DNA from: Aliishimia sp045106335
Lineage (GTDB): Bacteria; Pseudomonadota; Alphaproteobacteria; Rhodobacterales; Rhodobacteraceae
Assembly: GCA_045106335.1 (NCBI GenBank)
Contig: JBGCEM010000022.1
Coordinates: 1 to 27,180, forward strand
Length of the DNA stretch: 27,180 bases
Direction of reading: 5' to 3'
The position numbers were made by a program, and so were the translations under genes. Below the pieces are notes generated by a model that was not told the origin of the DNA, did not search any database, and was given only the letters and a program-made list of their open reading frames with translations. This document shows positions 1-6,870 of the stretch, one piece after another. Numbering within the stretch: position 1 is the stretch's first letter; the number at the start of each line of letters is the position of its first letter.

Positions 1-237
1 GCCAAGGCAGGCAAACAGGCTACCGATGTGATCAAAATGGTGGTGGGTCAAAAAGATGTGGTGTACTTCACGGAATTCGATATTCGCGCGGCGCAACTGG
101 CCCATCGCGCCTTCTCCACAGTCAATCAGGATCGGCGCATCCCCATTCATCAGGACAAAGGACGGCTGCGAGCGGTTCGGGTTTTGCACCGGGCCACCCG
201 CTGTGCCCAATGTGATGACTGAAGAGGGATTCGGCAT
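1..237 (-). CDS. MBL-fold metallo-hydrolase, N-terminal part (runs off left edge)
   Basis: Only the first 79 codons are in the window; the rest lies beyond position 1. The minus-strand frame starts at the ATG at 237-235, with AAAGGA about 8 nt upstream as ribosome site. The protein begins MPNPSSVITLGTAGGP, continues with APILIDCGEGAMGQLRRANI and then FLTHHHFDHIG. That is the usual order of the family: a glycine-rich first strand, an IDCGEG turn, and the HxHxDH zinc-binding motif. Known members (ribonuclease Z-like and AtsA-like hydrolases) use two metal ions to hydrolyse esters or phosphodiesters. The substrate cannot be told from this half. It is transcribed divergently from the siderophore-interacting protein, sharing a 183-bp spacer. 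I am sure of the fold, not of the function. Confidence 0.88.
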   Translation of the reverse strand, partial: MPNPSSVITLGTAGGPVQNPNRSQPSFVLMNGDAPILIDCGEGAMGQLRRANIEFREVHHIFLTHHHFDHIGSLFACLG

Positions 238-420
238 GGTGCAATCCTTTTCGGGCGCTGTTTGTCGACGTTCGGCCGGACAATACCCAAAGCTGATCCA
301 TCATGGAAATTGAAATGTACAATGCCATTCATGGATTCGGCGGATAAGTTCTTGCGGGCTTGCGACGTGTTAAAAAATTTGTTTTGGGATGATCATTGGA
401 AACTGAGAGCCTAAGATCAG

Positions 421-1200
421 ATGAATAAGAGACTTCCAAAATTAATGACTGTTGTCACCGCATGGGCGCTGACGCCGCACATGATCCGCGTGACGCTAAC
501 AGCCCCCGAAATCGCGGTTATGGATCCCGAATGTGCCGGAGCGAATTGCAAACTGTTCCTACCAAGCCCGGGCCAGAGCCTGGATGATTTCACCACGCAA
601 TTGGCAGATGGACCACGGCCAACAGTCCGGACTTATACCGTGCGCGCCATCCGCCCGAAAACTCACGAATTGGACATTGATTTCGTGGATCATGGCGATG
701 TCGGCCCTGCTTCAGCTTGGGCGCGGCAGGCGCGATCCGGATCTTTCCTCGGTTTTGCAGGGCCCGGTCCCGTCAAGGTCGCGACCTATTACGCTGATAG
801 CTATTTGGTCGTGGCAGATATGTCCGCGCTTCCCGTGGCCGCCGCCGCGTTAGAGGCGATGCCCGAAGACGCACGAGGCACGGCAATTTTTGAAATCATG
901 TCGCCCGATGACAAACAAGAATTTCGAATGCCGGATGGAATAGACGTCCAATGGGTGGTGAATCCTGATCCGCATGTCTCCAGCACGGTGATCCCCGACA
1001 TGATTGCCGCGTTGAAATGGCCGGATGGAATCGTCCAGACTTGCATTGCAGGTGAAAGTGGCATGATCAAAGCGTTACGCCAGTCTCTTTTGGTTGCAAA
1101 AGGATTTCCGAAGCGGGACTGCTACATCTCCGGTTATTGGAAAATCGGATTGGTTGAGGACGAACATCAACAACAAAAACGCGCAGAGGCCGCTGGCTAA
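421..1200 (+). CDS. siderophore-interacting protein (FAD-dependent ferric-siderophore reductase, ViuB/YqjH type)
   Basis: A 259-residue protein of usual family length. It would release iron in the cytoplasm by reducing ferric siderophores with NAD(P)H through FAD. Seen: an N-terminal ferredoxin-reductase-like barrel with the FAD motif RTYTVR near residue 77, then FVDHGDVGPASAWA, which is diagnostic of the SIP family, and a C-terminal SIP domain ending YISGYWKIGLVEDEHQ. The start at 421 has only a weak purine-rich site (GAGAG) upstream; no better ATG is available. No siderophore transporter or biosynthesis gene lies within view, because the flank is replaced by insertion sequences. No clear Fur- or Irr-type operator was recognised in the 183-bp divergent spacer. 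Family assignment is firm; the siderophore is unknown. Confidence 0.88.
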   Translation: MNKRLPKLMTVVTAWALTPHMIRVTLTAPEIAVMDPECAGANCKLFLPSPGQSLDDFTTQLADGPRPTVRTYTVRAIRPKTHELDIDFVDHGDVGPASAWARQARSGSFLGFAGPGPVKVATYYADSYLVVADMSALPVAAAALEAMPEDARGTAIFEIMSPDDKQEFRMPDGIDVQWVVNPDPHVSSTVIPDMIAALKWPDGIVQTCIAGESGMIKALRQSLLVAKGFPKRDCYISGYWKIGLVEDEHQQQKRAEAAG

Positions 1201-1340
1201 GATTAAGCCTTCTGGCACGTGCAATATCAGTCAAGTCTCTAAGTTATTACTTTAGAAGCTAAATTCCTCTGAGCACTTCGCGCTGTTCTTAAGTCTGTGA
1301 GGTTTGACTCTCAAATTTTTAACATACGGTAGATAATAGC

Positions 1341-1360
1341 TATTTAGGATGAGCTAAATA
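1341..1360. repeat. 20-bp inverted repeat upstream of the Fic fragment
   Basis: TATTTAG (1341-1347) pairs with CTAAATA (1354-1360) around a 6-nt centre. A related, shorter repeat TTTAG-aag-CTAAA lies at 1251-1263. Both sit in an AT-rich 245-bp spacer before the truncated fic gene. They could be operator sites; the stems are too AT-rich and lack a T tract for a terminator. Confidence 0.4.
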
Positions 1361-1445
1361 AAAACCATACTATTTAAAAATTGCTGCCGTTACTTCAATA
1401 TCGTTGATGTGCGACAGATCTGTCATAATAGATGAAACTCCAAAT

Positions 1446-1633
1446 ATGCGTCTAGGGCGCTTTGCCAAAACCGATGTTGGCGGCGAAACTGTATCTGCAT
1501 TTATACCACCCCCATTGCCACCGTCGCCTCCCTTAGATGTTTTGCCTTTGCTGGGTAAACTGAGCGCTGCAGAGCGCGCGCTGGGTCGCCTGGATGGTGT
1601 AACCATGCTCCTGCCACGGCATGATCTTTTCGG
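1446..1633 (+). pseudogene. Fic-family protein, N-terminal fragment cut by an IS3 element
   Basis: The frame from ATG 1446 reads MRLGRFAKTDVGGETVSAF, then IPPPLPPSPPLD and ERALGRLDGVTMLLPRHDLF. This matches the Fic N-terminal domain that precedes the catalytic Fic core in many bacterial Fic proteins, where a proline-rich IPPPLPP stretch and an ALGRLDG helix are typical. About 62 codons remain. Homology stops where the IS3 terminal sequence TGACCTGCCCCCC begins (about 1634), after which the frame reads only IS sequence. The catalytic HPFxxGNGR motif is absent, and no remainder of the gene is found on the far side of the mobile block. An intact Fic would transfer AMP or similar groups to target proteins; this fragment cannot. 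Start choice is uncertain because there is no good ribosome site. Confidence 0.72.
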
Positions 1634-1655
1634 TGACCTGCCCCCCGAGGGTCCC

Positions 1656-2582
1656 TCATTTATGACGAGAGTTTGCGGGTCTGTGTTTGATAGTTTTCGT
1701 TGTCGGTTTGGGCAAGCGCGTCGTGCGCGGAGCCCTCAAATTTCTCAAGCGCACGACCATTGCCGGCAGTGGTTTGCAAAGCAAACCATGAGAGGGCGCT
1801 TCAGCGGGTGTTTGGTTCTCCAGTGATGAGTGCGGTCTGACGTTGTTGTAATCGTACCGCCAAAGGGCCAGCTTGCGGCGGGCGTCGTCCAAGCTGTCGA
1901 ACCACTCTTCGTTCAGCAGTTCGTCTCGCAAGCTACCATTGAAGGATTCAATGAAGGCGTTCTGCTGCGGCTTGCCCGGATCGATGTAGTGCCACTCGAC
2001 ATCGTTCTCATTCGCCCATTTCAGGATCGCGCGACTGGTGAACTCGGTCCCATTATCGCTGACAATGCAAGCGGGCTTGCCGTAGATCCGAACCAGTGCG
2101 TCCAACTCACGAGCGACACGCGCGCCTGAGATGCTGGTGTCGGCCATGAGGCACAGGTTCTCACGACAGCAATCATCATTCACTGCCAAGATGCGGAACT
2201 TGCGCGAGACGCCAAACGTATCGGACAGAAAGTCAAGCGACCAGCGCTGGCCCGGCCGTAGCGCCACTGACATCGGCGTGCGCGATCCACGCGCCCGTTT
2301 TCTCCCTCGGCGTCGCCTGACGCCCAGCTTTTCTTCGGTGTACAGGCGATACAGCTTCTTGTGGTTCATGATCATGCCTTTGCGTTCCAGCATCACACCA
2401 ATCCGCCGGTAACCAAACCGGCGACGTTTATTGGCAATCGCCTTCATCTCTTTGCGAACTTCAGGATTATCCGGCGGTTTGTCGCGCCGGACGGTCTTGG
2501 GATCGACACCAACAAGCCGGCACGCCCGACGTTGCGAGATGTCATGATCCCGCATCACTTTGCGTGCTGCAGCCCGTCGCAT
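1656..2582 (-). CDS. IS3-family transposase OrfB (DDE integrase)
   Basis: A 308-residue protein with the full layout of an IS3 OrfB. There is an HTH_21 segment with RRFGYRRIGVMLERKG (about residues 53-68), a basic linker RRRRGRKRARG, then an rve integrase core. The DDE triad is visible in LDFLSD, VSDNGTEF and QQNAFIESFNG, followed by the NNVRPHSSLENQTPAEA tail. No internal stop or frameshift is seen. In this family OrfB is normally made as an OrfAB fusion by frameshifting from orfA. Here orfA survives only as its final codons (2594-2654), so an active fusion transposase cannot be produced in cis. Confidence 0.93.
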   Translation of the reverse strand: MRRAAARKVMRDHDISQRRACRLVGVDPKTVRRDKPPDNPEVRKEMKAIANKRRRFGYRRIGVMLERKGMIMNHKKLYRLYTEEKLGVRRRRGRKRARGSRTPMSVALRPGQRWSLDFLSDTFGVSRKFRILAVNDDCCRENLCLMADTSISGARVARELDALVRIYGKPACIVSDNGTEFTSRAILKWANENDVEWHYIDPGKPQQNAFIESFNGSLRDELLNEEWFDSLDDARRKLALWRYDYNNVRPHSSLENQTPAEAPSHGLLCKPLPAMVVRLRNLRAPRTTRLPKPTTKTIKHRPANSRHK

Positions 2583-2593
2583 ATTCGGTGTCG

Positions 2594-2654
2594 TCAGTTC
2601 TTTCCCAGCAAGTCCTTCAGCACGACGTTGTCCAGCATTGTATCGGCCAACAAA
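2594..2654 (-). pseudogene. IS3 OrfA, C-terminal remnant
   Basis: Minus-strand codons read LKRLLADTMLDNVVLKDLLG and then KN and a TGA stop at 2596-2594, just upstream of orfB. This is the standard C-terminal coiled-coil end of IS3 OrfA proteins. Everything upstream is replaced by the plus-strand IS fragment at about 2655. The helix-turn-helix that binds the terminal repeats is therefore lost. Confidence 0.7.
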
Positions 2655-2843
2655 CGCTTCAATGCTAGGTTCCGAGACGAGCTGCTCAATGGCGAACTGT
2701 TCTACACCTTAAAGCAGGCCCAAATCCTGATTGAAAAATGGCGCGTTCAATACAAGACCGTAAGGACGCACAGCGCTCTGGGCTATCGCCCGCCTGCGCT
2801 GGAAAGCATCGTACCAGTGGGCCAGAGGCCCACGATGCACTAA
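2655..2843 (+). pseudogene. second IS3-family transposase OrfB, C-terminal fragment
   Basis: The plus-strand frame reads FNARFRDELLNGELF, then IEKWRVQYKTVRTHSALGYRPP, ending with TAA at 2841-2843. This is the end of an IS3 OrfB (integrase tail with the NxxRPHSxLGYxPP-type motif), on the opposite strand from the intact orfB at 1656-2582. It is followed by ACCCGGACCACCCGATGGGGG (about 2851-2871), which looks like the right terminal sequence of IS3 elements of this subgroup. The catalytic DDE residues are missing. It has different residues from the neighbouring OrfB, so it comes from a second, distinct element. Confidence 0.75.
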
Positions 2844-2872
2844 CAATTAACCCGGACCACCCGATGGGGGCA

Positions 2873-3015
2873 CGCCAACCCGAAGCCTTTCTTCGCGATA
2901 TAATCGCCGCAGCTTCTTCTGGTTCACGTGGATGCCCTGACGCTCCAGCACATGATATGAATGCGCCGATAACCGAAGCGCCTGCATATAAGCTCGCGCA
3001 TTCTCGTTTGCGGGG
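2873..3015 (-). pseudogene. third IS3-family OrfB, N-terminal fragment with frameshift
   Basis: On the minus strand one frame reads RFGYRRIHIM. After a shift near 2948 a second frame reads VLERQGIHVNQKKLRRLYRE and then ERLRV. Together they reproduce the HTH_21 region of an IS3 OrfB, with its usual order RFGYRRIH-LLEREG-VNxKKxxRLYREE-LRV. The frame is broken, and the fragment ends exactly where the right terminal sequence of the second element begins. This suggests that element had inserted into this transposase gene. It is a non-functional remnant. Confidence 0.65.
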
Positions 3016-3060
3016 TACCGCTTGTCTTATGAATATTCCTGCTTTTGTGCGAAACAAAAG

Positions 3061-3094
3061 CCAGAGTTCAACATTCTAGAATGTTGAACTCTGG
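3061..3094. repeat. perfect 34-bp palindrome
   Basis: The 17-base half CCAGAGTTCAACATTCT is followed at once by its exact reverse complement, with an XbaI-like TCTAGA at the centre and no spacer. Pairing stops cleanly on both sides (g at 3060, t at 3095). It lies between the IS3 fragments and the IS110 remnant. It could be an IS target site, two abutted inverted ends, or a hairpin terminator without a clear T tract. Confidence 0.9.
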
Positions 3095-4250
3095 TGGTGG
3101 TTGGATCGTCTGCCGCTTGGTTTTTGAGGACCGTAAAGGAGTAAGATCAACCATCACCTTTGCCAAGGGCCTGAATCACTGACCGACAGGCGATTGCGCG
3201 GCAATCTGCCGAGAGGCGGATACAGAGCGGCAAAAAGCCCTCTAGGACAAGCATAGGATATGATGAAGATGACAGACGGTACCATTGGCATCGATATTTC
3301 CAAAGCGACTTTGGATATTCACCGATTGAGCGACGCGAAGACGAAGTCGTTTGGCAATTGCCCCACAGGATTTAGGTCGCTTGCCAGGTTTTGCGCAAAG
3401 ACGCCTTTGAAACGCGTTGTTTACGAAGCGACAGGTGCTTACCATAACGAACTTGAACGGGCTTTAGGCGCGCATTTGCCATTGGTGAAAGTGAACCCTT
3501 TGCAAGCGCACCGATTTGCTCAAGCACAAGGCGTGCGTGCAAAAACAGATGCCGTTGATGCCAAAGTTCTGGCGGAGATGGGGCGTGCATTTGCATTGAA
3601 ACCAGATGCACCTACGCCAAAAATACAGCACGATCTTAGAGAGTTACGCACATTTCGTTGAGGATTAGTCAAAGATCGGACCAGCATCATGAACCGGCTG
3701 AAAACGCAGAAACTGTCCATCACTTGTCGTCAAAGTAAAACCCGTTTGGCGCAAGTTGATAAGCAAATCGCTGAGATTAGTGCTGAGATTGATCGTCTGA
3801 TAAAAGCCACCAACACGTTGGCGCGCGCGATGAAAATACTGCGTTCCATTCCCGGCATCGGTGCAGTCTGTGCTGCCACCATTTTGATTGAGATGCCTGA
3901 GATCGGGAAGCTGGATCGAAGGCAAGTCGCCAGTTTGACTGGATTGGCGCCAATGGCACGTCAGTCGGGGCATTAGCGCGGAAAATCTTCTATTCAGGGT
4001 GGTCGGAAAATAGTGAGGGATGCCCTCTACATGCCGGCCTTGGTCGCGATGCGATATAACCCCGACTTTAAGGCTAAATATCAGGCTATGATCAAAGCAG
4101 GTAAGCCACCAAAAGTCGCTATTACAGCGTTCGTCGGGAAAACGCCCCACTGGGGCCTTTCCTGGTCCTCCTTACTGCGAAAGCTCATTGAACTGGCCAA
4201 CGCGCTTATCAAAGCGGTTCGAATTTGGGCTATAAGGGGGGCTTGATCAA
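3095..4250 (+). mobile_element. IS110-family insertion sequence, degenerate
   Basis: One transposase gene (pseudogene, 3260-4246) is preceded by about 165 bp of non-coding sequence and followed directly by a fragment of a host gene. No long terminal inverted repeats are visible, as expected of IS110 elements. The left boundary is placed after the 34-bp palindrome, and the right boundary where COG0523 homology starts; both are estimates. The leader 3095-3259 contains a compact hairpin, GATTGC-gcg-GCAATC at 3192-3206. It is where a guide (bridge) RNA would be expected if this is an IS110-group rather than an IS1111-group element. Confidence 0.7.
3260..4246 (+). pseudogene. IS110-family transposase with two in-frame stop codons
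   Basis: One continuous reading frame holds a whole IS110 transposase. It starts MTDGTIGIDISKATLDIHR, has the RuvC-like acidic residues (D in GIDISK, E in VYEATGAYH, two D in KTDAVDAKVLAEM), then VKDRTSIMNRL. The Transposase_20 domain follows with SIPGIGAVCAATILIEMPEI and LTGLAPMARQSG, then GGRKIVRDALYMPAL. The frame never shifts. It is broken by TGA at 3659-3661 (where family members usually have Arg) and by TAG at 3974-3976 (usually Trp). The C-terminus (GKTPHWGLSWSSLLRKL) contains about a dozen residues unlike the usual end, perhaps a small insertion. Each stop is one base from a sense codon, which indicates recent decay by point mutation. It could still act if supplied in trans, but not alone. 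Confidence 0.85.
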
Positions 4251-4585
4251 GACGGATACTCCTTTGGAACAGATGCCCACCATCTGCCAAGAGGTTTCAC
4301 GCTGGATAGAGAACCCGCGAGCGAGAATTCGGCAACCCATTCGGGCCGCGTTGATATCCAGAAATGGCCCCTTGCTCGGATCACACCAGGGAGTTCATCG
4401 TTCAGCACCTCAAGGATGCGTTCTGGTACGAAGGGAAGCCGCGTACGGTAGACATAAGACGCGACACCATATTCTTCTGTTTCGGGAACATGGTTGGCAA
4501 AGCGGTAAAGTTGCATGGCCAACATGGGATGTAAATGGAACTTCGCATGTAAGAAGGCGGTCAAAAGAAGATTTGGCGGGTCAAA
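4250..4585 (-). pseudogene. COG0523 (CobW-type) metal GTPase, C-terminal fragment
   Basis: The minus-strand frame reads TAFLHAKFHLHP, then PETEEYGVASYVYRTRLPF, VPERILEVL, LPGVIRARGHFWISTRPEW and PLGRWWASVPKEYP. This is the CobW_C domain of COG0523 proteins, GTPases thought to act as zinc or cobalt chaperones. The N-terminal GTPase part (Walker A, CxCC motif) is missing: a stop (TAA at 4588-4586) blocks the frame, and the flagellar gene begins 11 bp further on. The last residues are cut off by the IS110 end near 4250. It is therefore broken at both ends. No start site is credible. Confidence 0.72.
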
Positions 4586-4598
4586 TTACAGACAGCCT

Positions 4599-5021
4599 TT
4601 AATCCATCAGAGTGCCATTCTTTTTGTTTTTTGAGTTTCTCATCAAAAAAAATTTGTCGATCTCTGGGAAGCTGTCTTTGTGGGCAGATTGCTTGCTGAG
4701 TACGCTGAGGACTTCTTGTCGTCCGGTTTGGCGAGCTGCGGCGGCCAGAACTGGTTCTTTCAGGATTTTGGTTTGCAATAATTCCTGCGTCAGTCTTGTT
4801 TTTTCCTGCTCAGCCCAGTGGTACCAAGTGGTATCTGCACCAACAGTTCGCATAGGAACAAGTCCCTTATCAGAGCCTAGACTTTCTTTTTGATCTAAAT
4901 CAATTTTCGAAATTGCTTGACGTAGTTCGTCTTCCTTTTGTTGAATCGCTTGCAACTCAAGTTTAGTCTTAATTCCGCGAAGTGTTTCTAGTTTTACAAG
5001 CGTGTCAATCGGCTTTTTCAT
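4599..5021 (-). CDS. small charged helical protein of the flagellar export operon
   Basis: A 140-residue, charged, mostly helical protein. Residues about 9-50 (LETLRGIKTKLELQAIQQKE region) look coiled-coil, and a lysine- and asparagine-rich tail ends KNKKNGTLMD. There is no signal peptide or membrane segment. Its ATG lies 1 nt after the flhB stop, so it is the last visible gene of the flhA-fliR-flhB operon and is probably translationally coupled. Size, charge and helical repeats are like FliJ, the stalk or chaperone-escort protein of the flagellar export ATPase, but I see no conserved FliJ motif, and fliI is not adjacent. A flagellar export accessory role is inference from position. The mobile block starts just downstream. 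Confidence 0.7.
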   Translation of the reverse strand: MKKPIDTLVKLETLRGIKTKLELQAIQQKEDELRQAISKIDLDQKESLGSDKGLVPMRTVGADTTWYHWAEQEKTRLTQELLQTKILKEPVLAAAARQTGRQEVLSVLSKQSAHKDSFPEIDKFFLMRNSKNKKNGTLMD

Positions 5022-5022
5022 T

Positions 5023-6111
5023 TTAATAGACCCGGTTGCGTGCCTTCATACGCATTTTCTCAGAGAATTGAATCGCTGTAGCGACAGCTTGATACAGATC
5101 TTGCGGAATTTCCGAACCGATATCCGTCGTTGCATGCAAAGCCCGCGCAGTGGGTGGATCTTCGTGAATTGGTACACCAAATTCCATTGCGCGTTCACGA
5201 ATTACTCTTGCGTTTTCATCGACACCTTTTGCAACACATTTTGGCGCCGATCCCGGCTCGCGGGACCAATGTAACGCGATAGCGTAGTGCGTGGGGTTTG
5301 TGATAATGACATCGGCTGTTTCGACATCCTTCAAGACTTGATTTGACAACCTTTCGCGTCCACGTTGTTGACGTTCTTGCTTCAAGTATGGATCCCCTTC
5401 GCTTTCCTTCGCCTCATCCATGACTTCTTTTCGACTCATCATCAGCTTTTTGTTGTGATCAAACTTCTGAAATAGGAAATCAATTCCACCAATTAAGAGA
5501 GTAATGACAATAATAATCATGAAGAATTGAACAAACAAGTCAGCTAGAACAATGAGAACCTGCTGACTATTCAACGCCGCTGCAAATGTTACTTCATCCA
5601 GCTTGATGAAGAGAAAGAGTCCCAGTAATATCGAAAACACAGTCAATTTGATAAAGCTCTTGAACCATTCAAACAGACCGGATGCGCCAAACTTTTGTTT
5701 TGCTACACTTATCGGCGAAACTCTGCTGAGTTTTGGAGCCAGTTTCGTGGGCGCAAATGTGAAGCTGTTTTGCGCGATTATGCTGAGGATTACAAACAAT
5801 GCTGGAAGCCCAAACAATACGGCCAACAGCGAACTGACTTCTGAAAACAGCTCAGAAAACGTAAGAAAACCTGCGCCTTTGAATAGAACTTGAGCAAGGT
5901 CATCAGGTTTTGCAATCAAAGCCTGTAAAGACGTCATGTCTTTACCAAAACTGCCCAAGGACAATACGTAGAATGCAACGAATAGACCAGCGTACGCTGC
6001 TGTTGTATTCAAGTCTTGCGACTTTGGAACGTCTCCTTTCTTGCGCGCATCCGCAATTTTCTTGGGTGTCGGCTCGAATGTCTTATCGGTGTCGTCGTCT
6101 TGGCCCGCCAT
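5023..6111 (-). CDS. flhB: flagellar export gate protein FlhB
   Basis: A 362-residue protein of usual length. FlhB sits in the inner membrane at the flagellar export gate and switches substrate from rod/hook to filament proteins after autocleavage. Seen: N-terminal DKTFEPTPKKIADARKKG, the family hallmark, four hydrophobic segments between about residues 38 and 212, and a charged cytoplasmic linker. The cleavage motif NPTH is at about residues 272-275 in DVIITNPTHYAIAL, followed by the C-terminal domain ending with the helical EKMRMKARNRVY tail. The start is 6 nt after the fliR stop, and its stop is 1 nt before the next ATG, so the operon is tightly packed. Everything needed for function is present. 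Confidence 0.96.
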   Translation of the reverse strand: MAGQDDDTDKTFEPTPKKIADARKKGDVPKSQDLNTTAAYAGLFVAFYVLSLGSFGKDMTSLQALIAKPDDLAQVLFKGAGFLTFSELFSEVSSLLAVLFGLPALFVILSIIAQNSFTFAPTKLAPKLSRVSPISVAKQKFGASGLFEWFKSFIKLTVFSILLGLFLFIKLDEVTFAAALNSQQVLIVLADLFVQFFMIIIVITLLIGGIDFLFQKFDHNKKLMMSRKEVMDEAKESEGDPYLKQERQQRGRERLSNQVLKDVETADVIITNPTHYAIALHWSREPGSAPKCVAKGVDENARVIRERAMEFGVPIHEDPPTARALHATTDIGSEIPQDLYQAVATAIQFSEKMRMKARNRVY

Positions 6112-6117
6112 TTGAAA

Positions 6118-6870
6118 TTACATCAATGGATTGGCCATGAATGCATCCAGCGCTTGCATCCACACTGCCAGAATAACTGGAACGGAAACGAATAGCATAA
6201 TGAGACCACCTGCCGTAATCAATGGAGCCCCAACAAATGCCACCATTAACTGTGGCATTGCCTTGTTTATGACACCCAATGCAACATTGTACAGAAACGA
6301 AACGATCAAAAAGGGCGCAGCTAGACTAAACGCAAGTGTGAAAACGCGAGCGACTTGTGCCATTCCCCATTCAGCCACATCCGATGCAGCAGCAAAGCGG
6401 CCAAACGCCAAAAAGTCGTAGCTTATGATAAAGAACTGGGCAGCTTTGACATGTAAACCAAGTAGCATCGCCAGTGTTATTCCAGACAAATACAATATGT
6501 ACCCAAAGGCAGGCATTGGATCTACGCCAGATCCGCCCAAAAATTGAGATAAAGATGTTGCTTGAGCAGCAATTACGCCAGCTGTTTGAAGTGCCATAGC
6601 AAAAAGCCGCAATCCAATACCAAGTAAAAGGCCAGACGTCACTTCCGTCAAAATGATCATGGTTATTGGAATGTTTTCGGGTGGACCATCAATAACCGGC
6701 GCTACAACTGCCGTCATGGCCACGGCCAAAGCAAGTTTTACGCGTGTTGGAATGGATTGTTCACCAAAGCCTGGAATGAGAGAGAAAAAAGCAGCCATAC
6801 GGAAAAAGACGCCGATCGTATTTTGGGCATCAAGTTCAGTGTATTGGAATAATGCAAGAAGTTGCTCCAT
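6118..6870 (-). CDS. fliR: flagellar biosynthesis protein FliR
   Basis: A 250-residue, strongly hydrophobic protein, as expected of FliR, which together with FliP and FliQ forms the helical core of the flagellar export gate. Seen: an N-terminal segment LDAQNTIGVFFRMAAFFSLI, then PGFGEQSIPTRVKLALAVAM, both typical of the family, and several membrane-spanning stretches to the C-terminus VPVILAVWMQALDAFMANPL. The start ATG overlaps the flhA stop in TAATG, so translation is probably coupled to flhA. fliP and fliQ are not in the window. Confidence 0.95.
   Translation of the reverse strand: MEQLLALFQYTELDAQNTIGVFFRMAAFFSLIPGFGEQSIPTRVKLALAVAMTAVVAPVIDGPPENIPITMIILTEVTSGLLLGIGLRLFAMALQTAGVIAAQATSLSQFLGGSGVDPMPAFGYILYLSGITLAMLLGLHVKAAQFFIISYDFLAFGRFAAASDVAEWGMAQVARVFTLAFSLAAPFLIVSFLYNVALGVINKAMPQLMVAFVGAPLITAGGLIMLFVSVPVILAVWMQALDAFMANPLM

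Larger units (their letters stand above)
1634..2654 (-). mobile_element. IS3-family insertion sequence, 5' part of orfA lost
   Basis: The left terminal sequence TGACCTGCCCCCCGAGGG at about 1634 is followed by a complete orfB (minus strand) and then only the last codons of orfA. The matching right terminal repeat is missing, because near 2654 the sequence switches to a fragment of a different IS3 element on the other strand. The element is therefore a truncated, probably immobile copy. The left boundary is judged from where Fic homology ends; the right is judged from where orfA homology ends. Confidence 0.75.

Noticed and set aside
28..313. plus-strand frames of 64 and 85 codons at the left edge
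   Set aside because: They are the complement of the MBL-fold gene, whose HxHxDH motif is on the minus strand.
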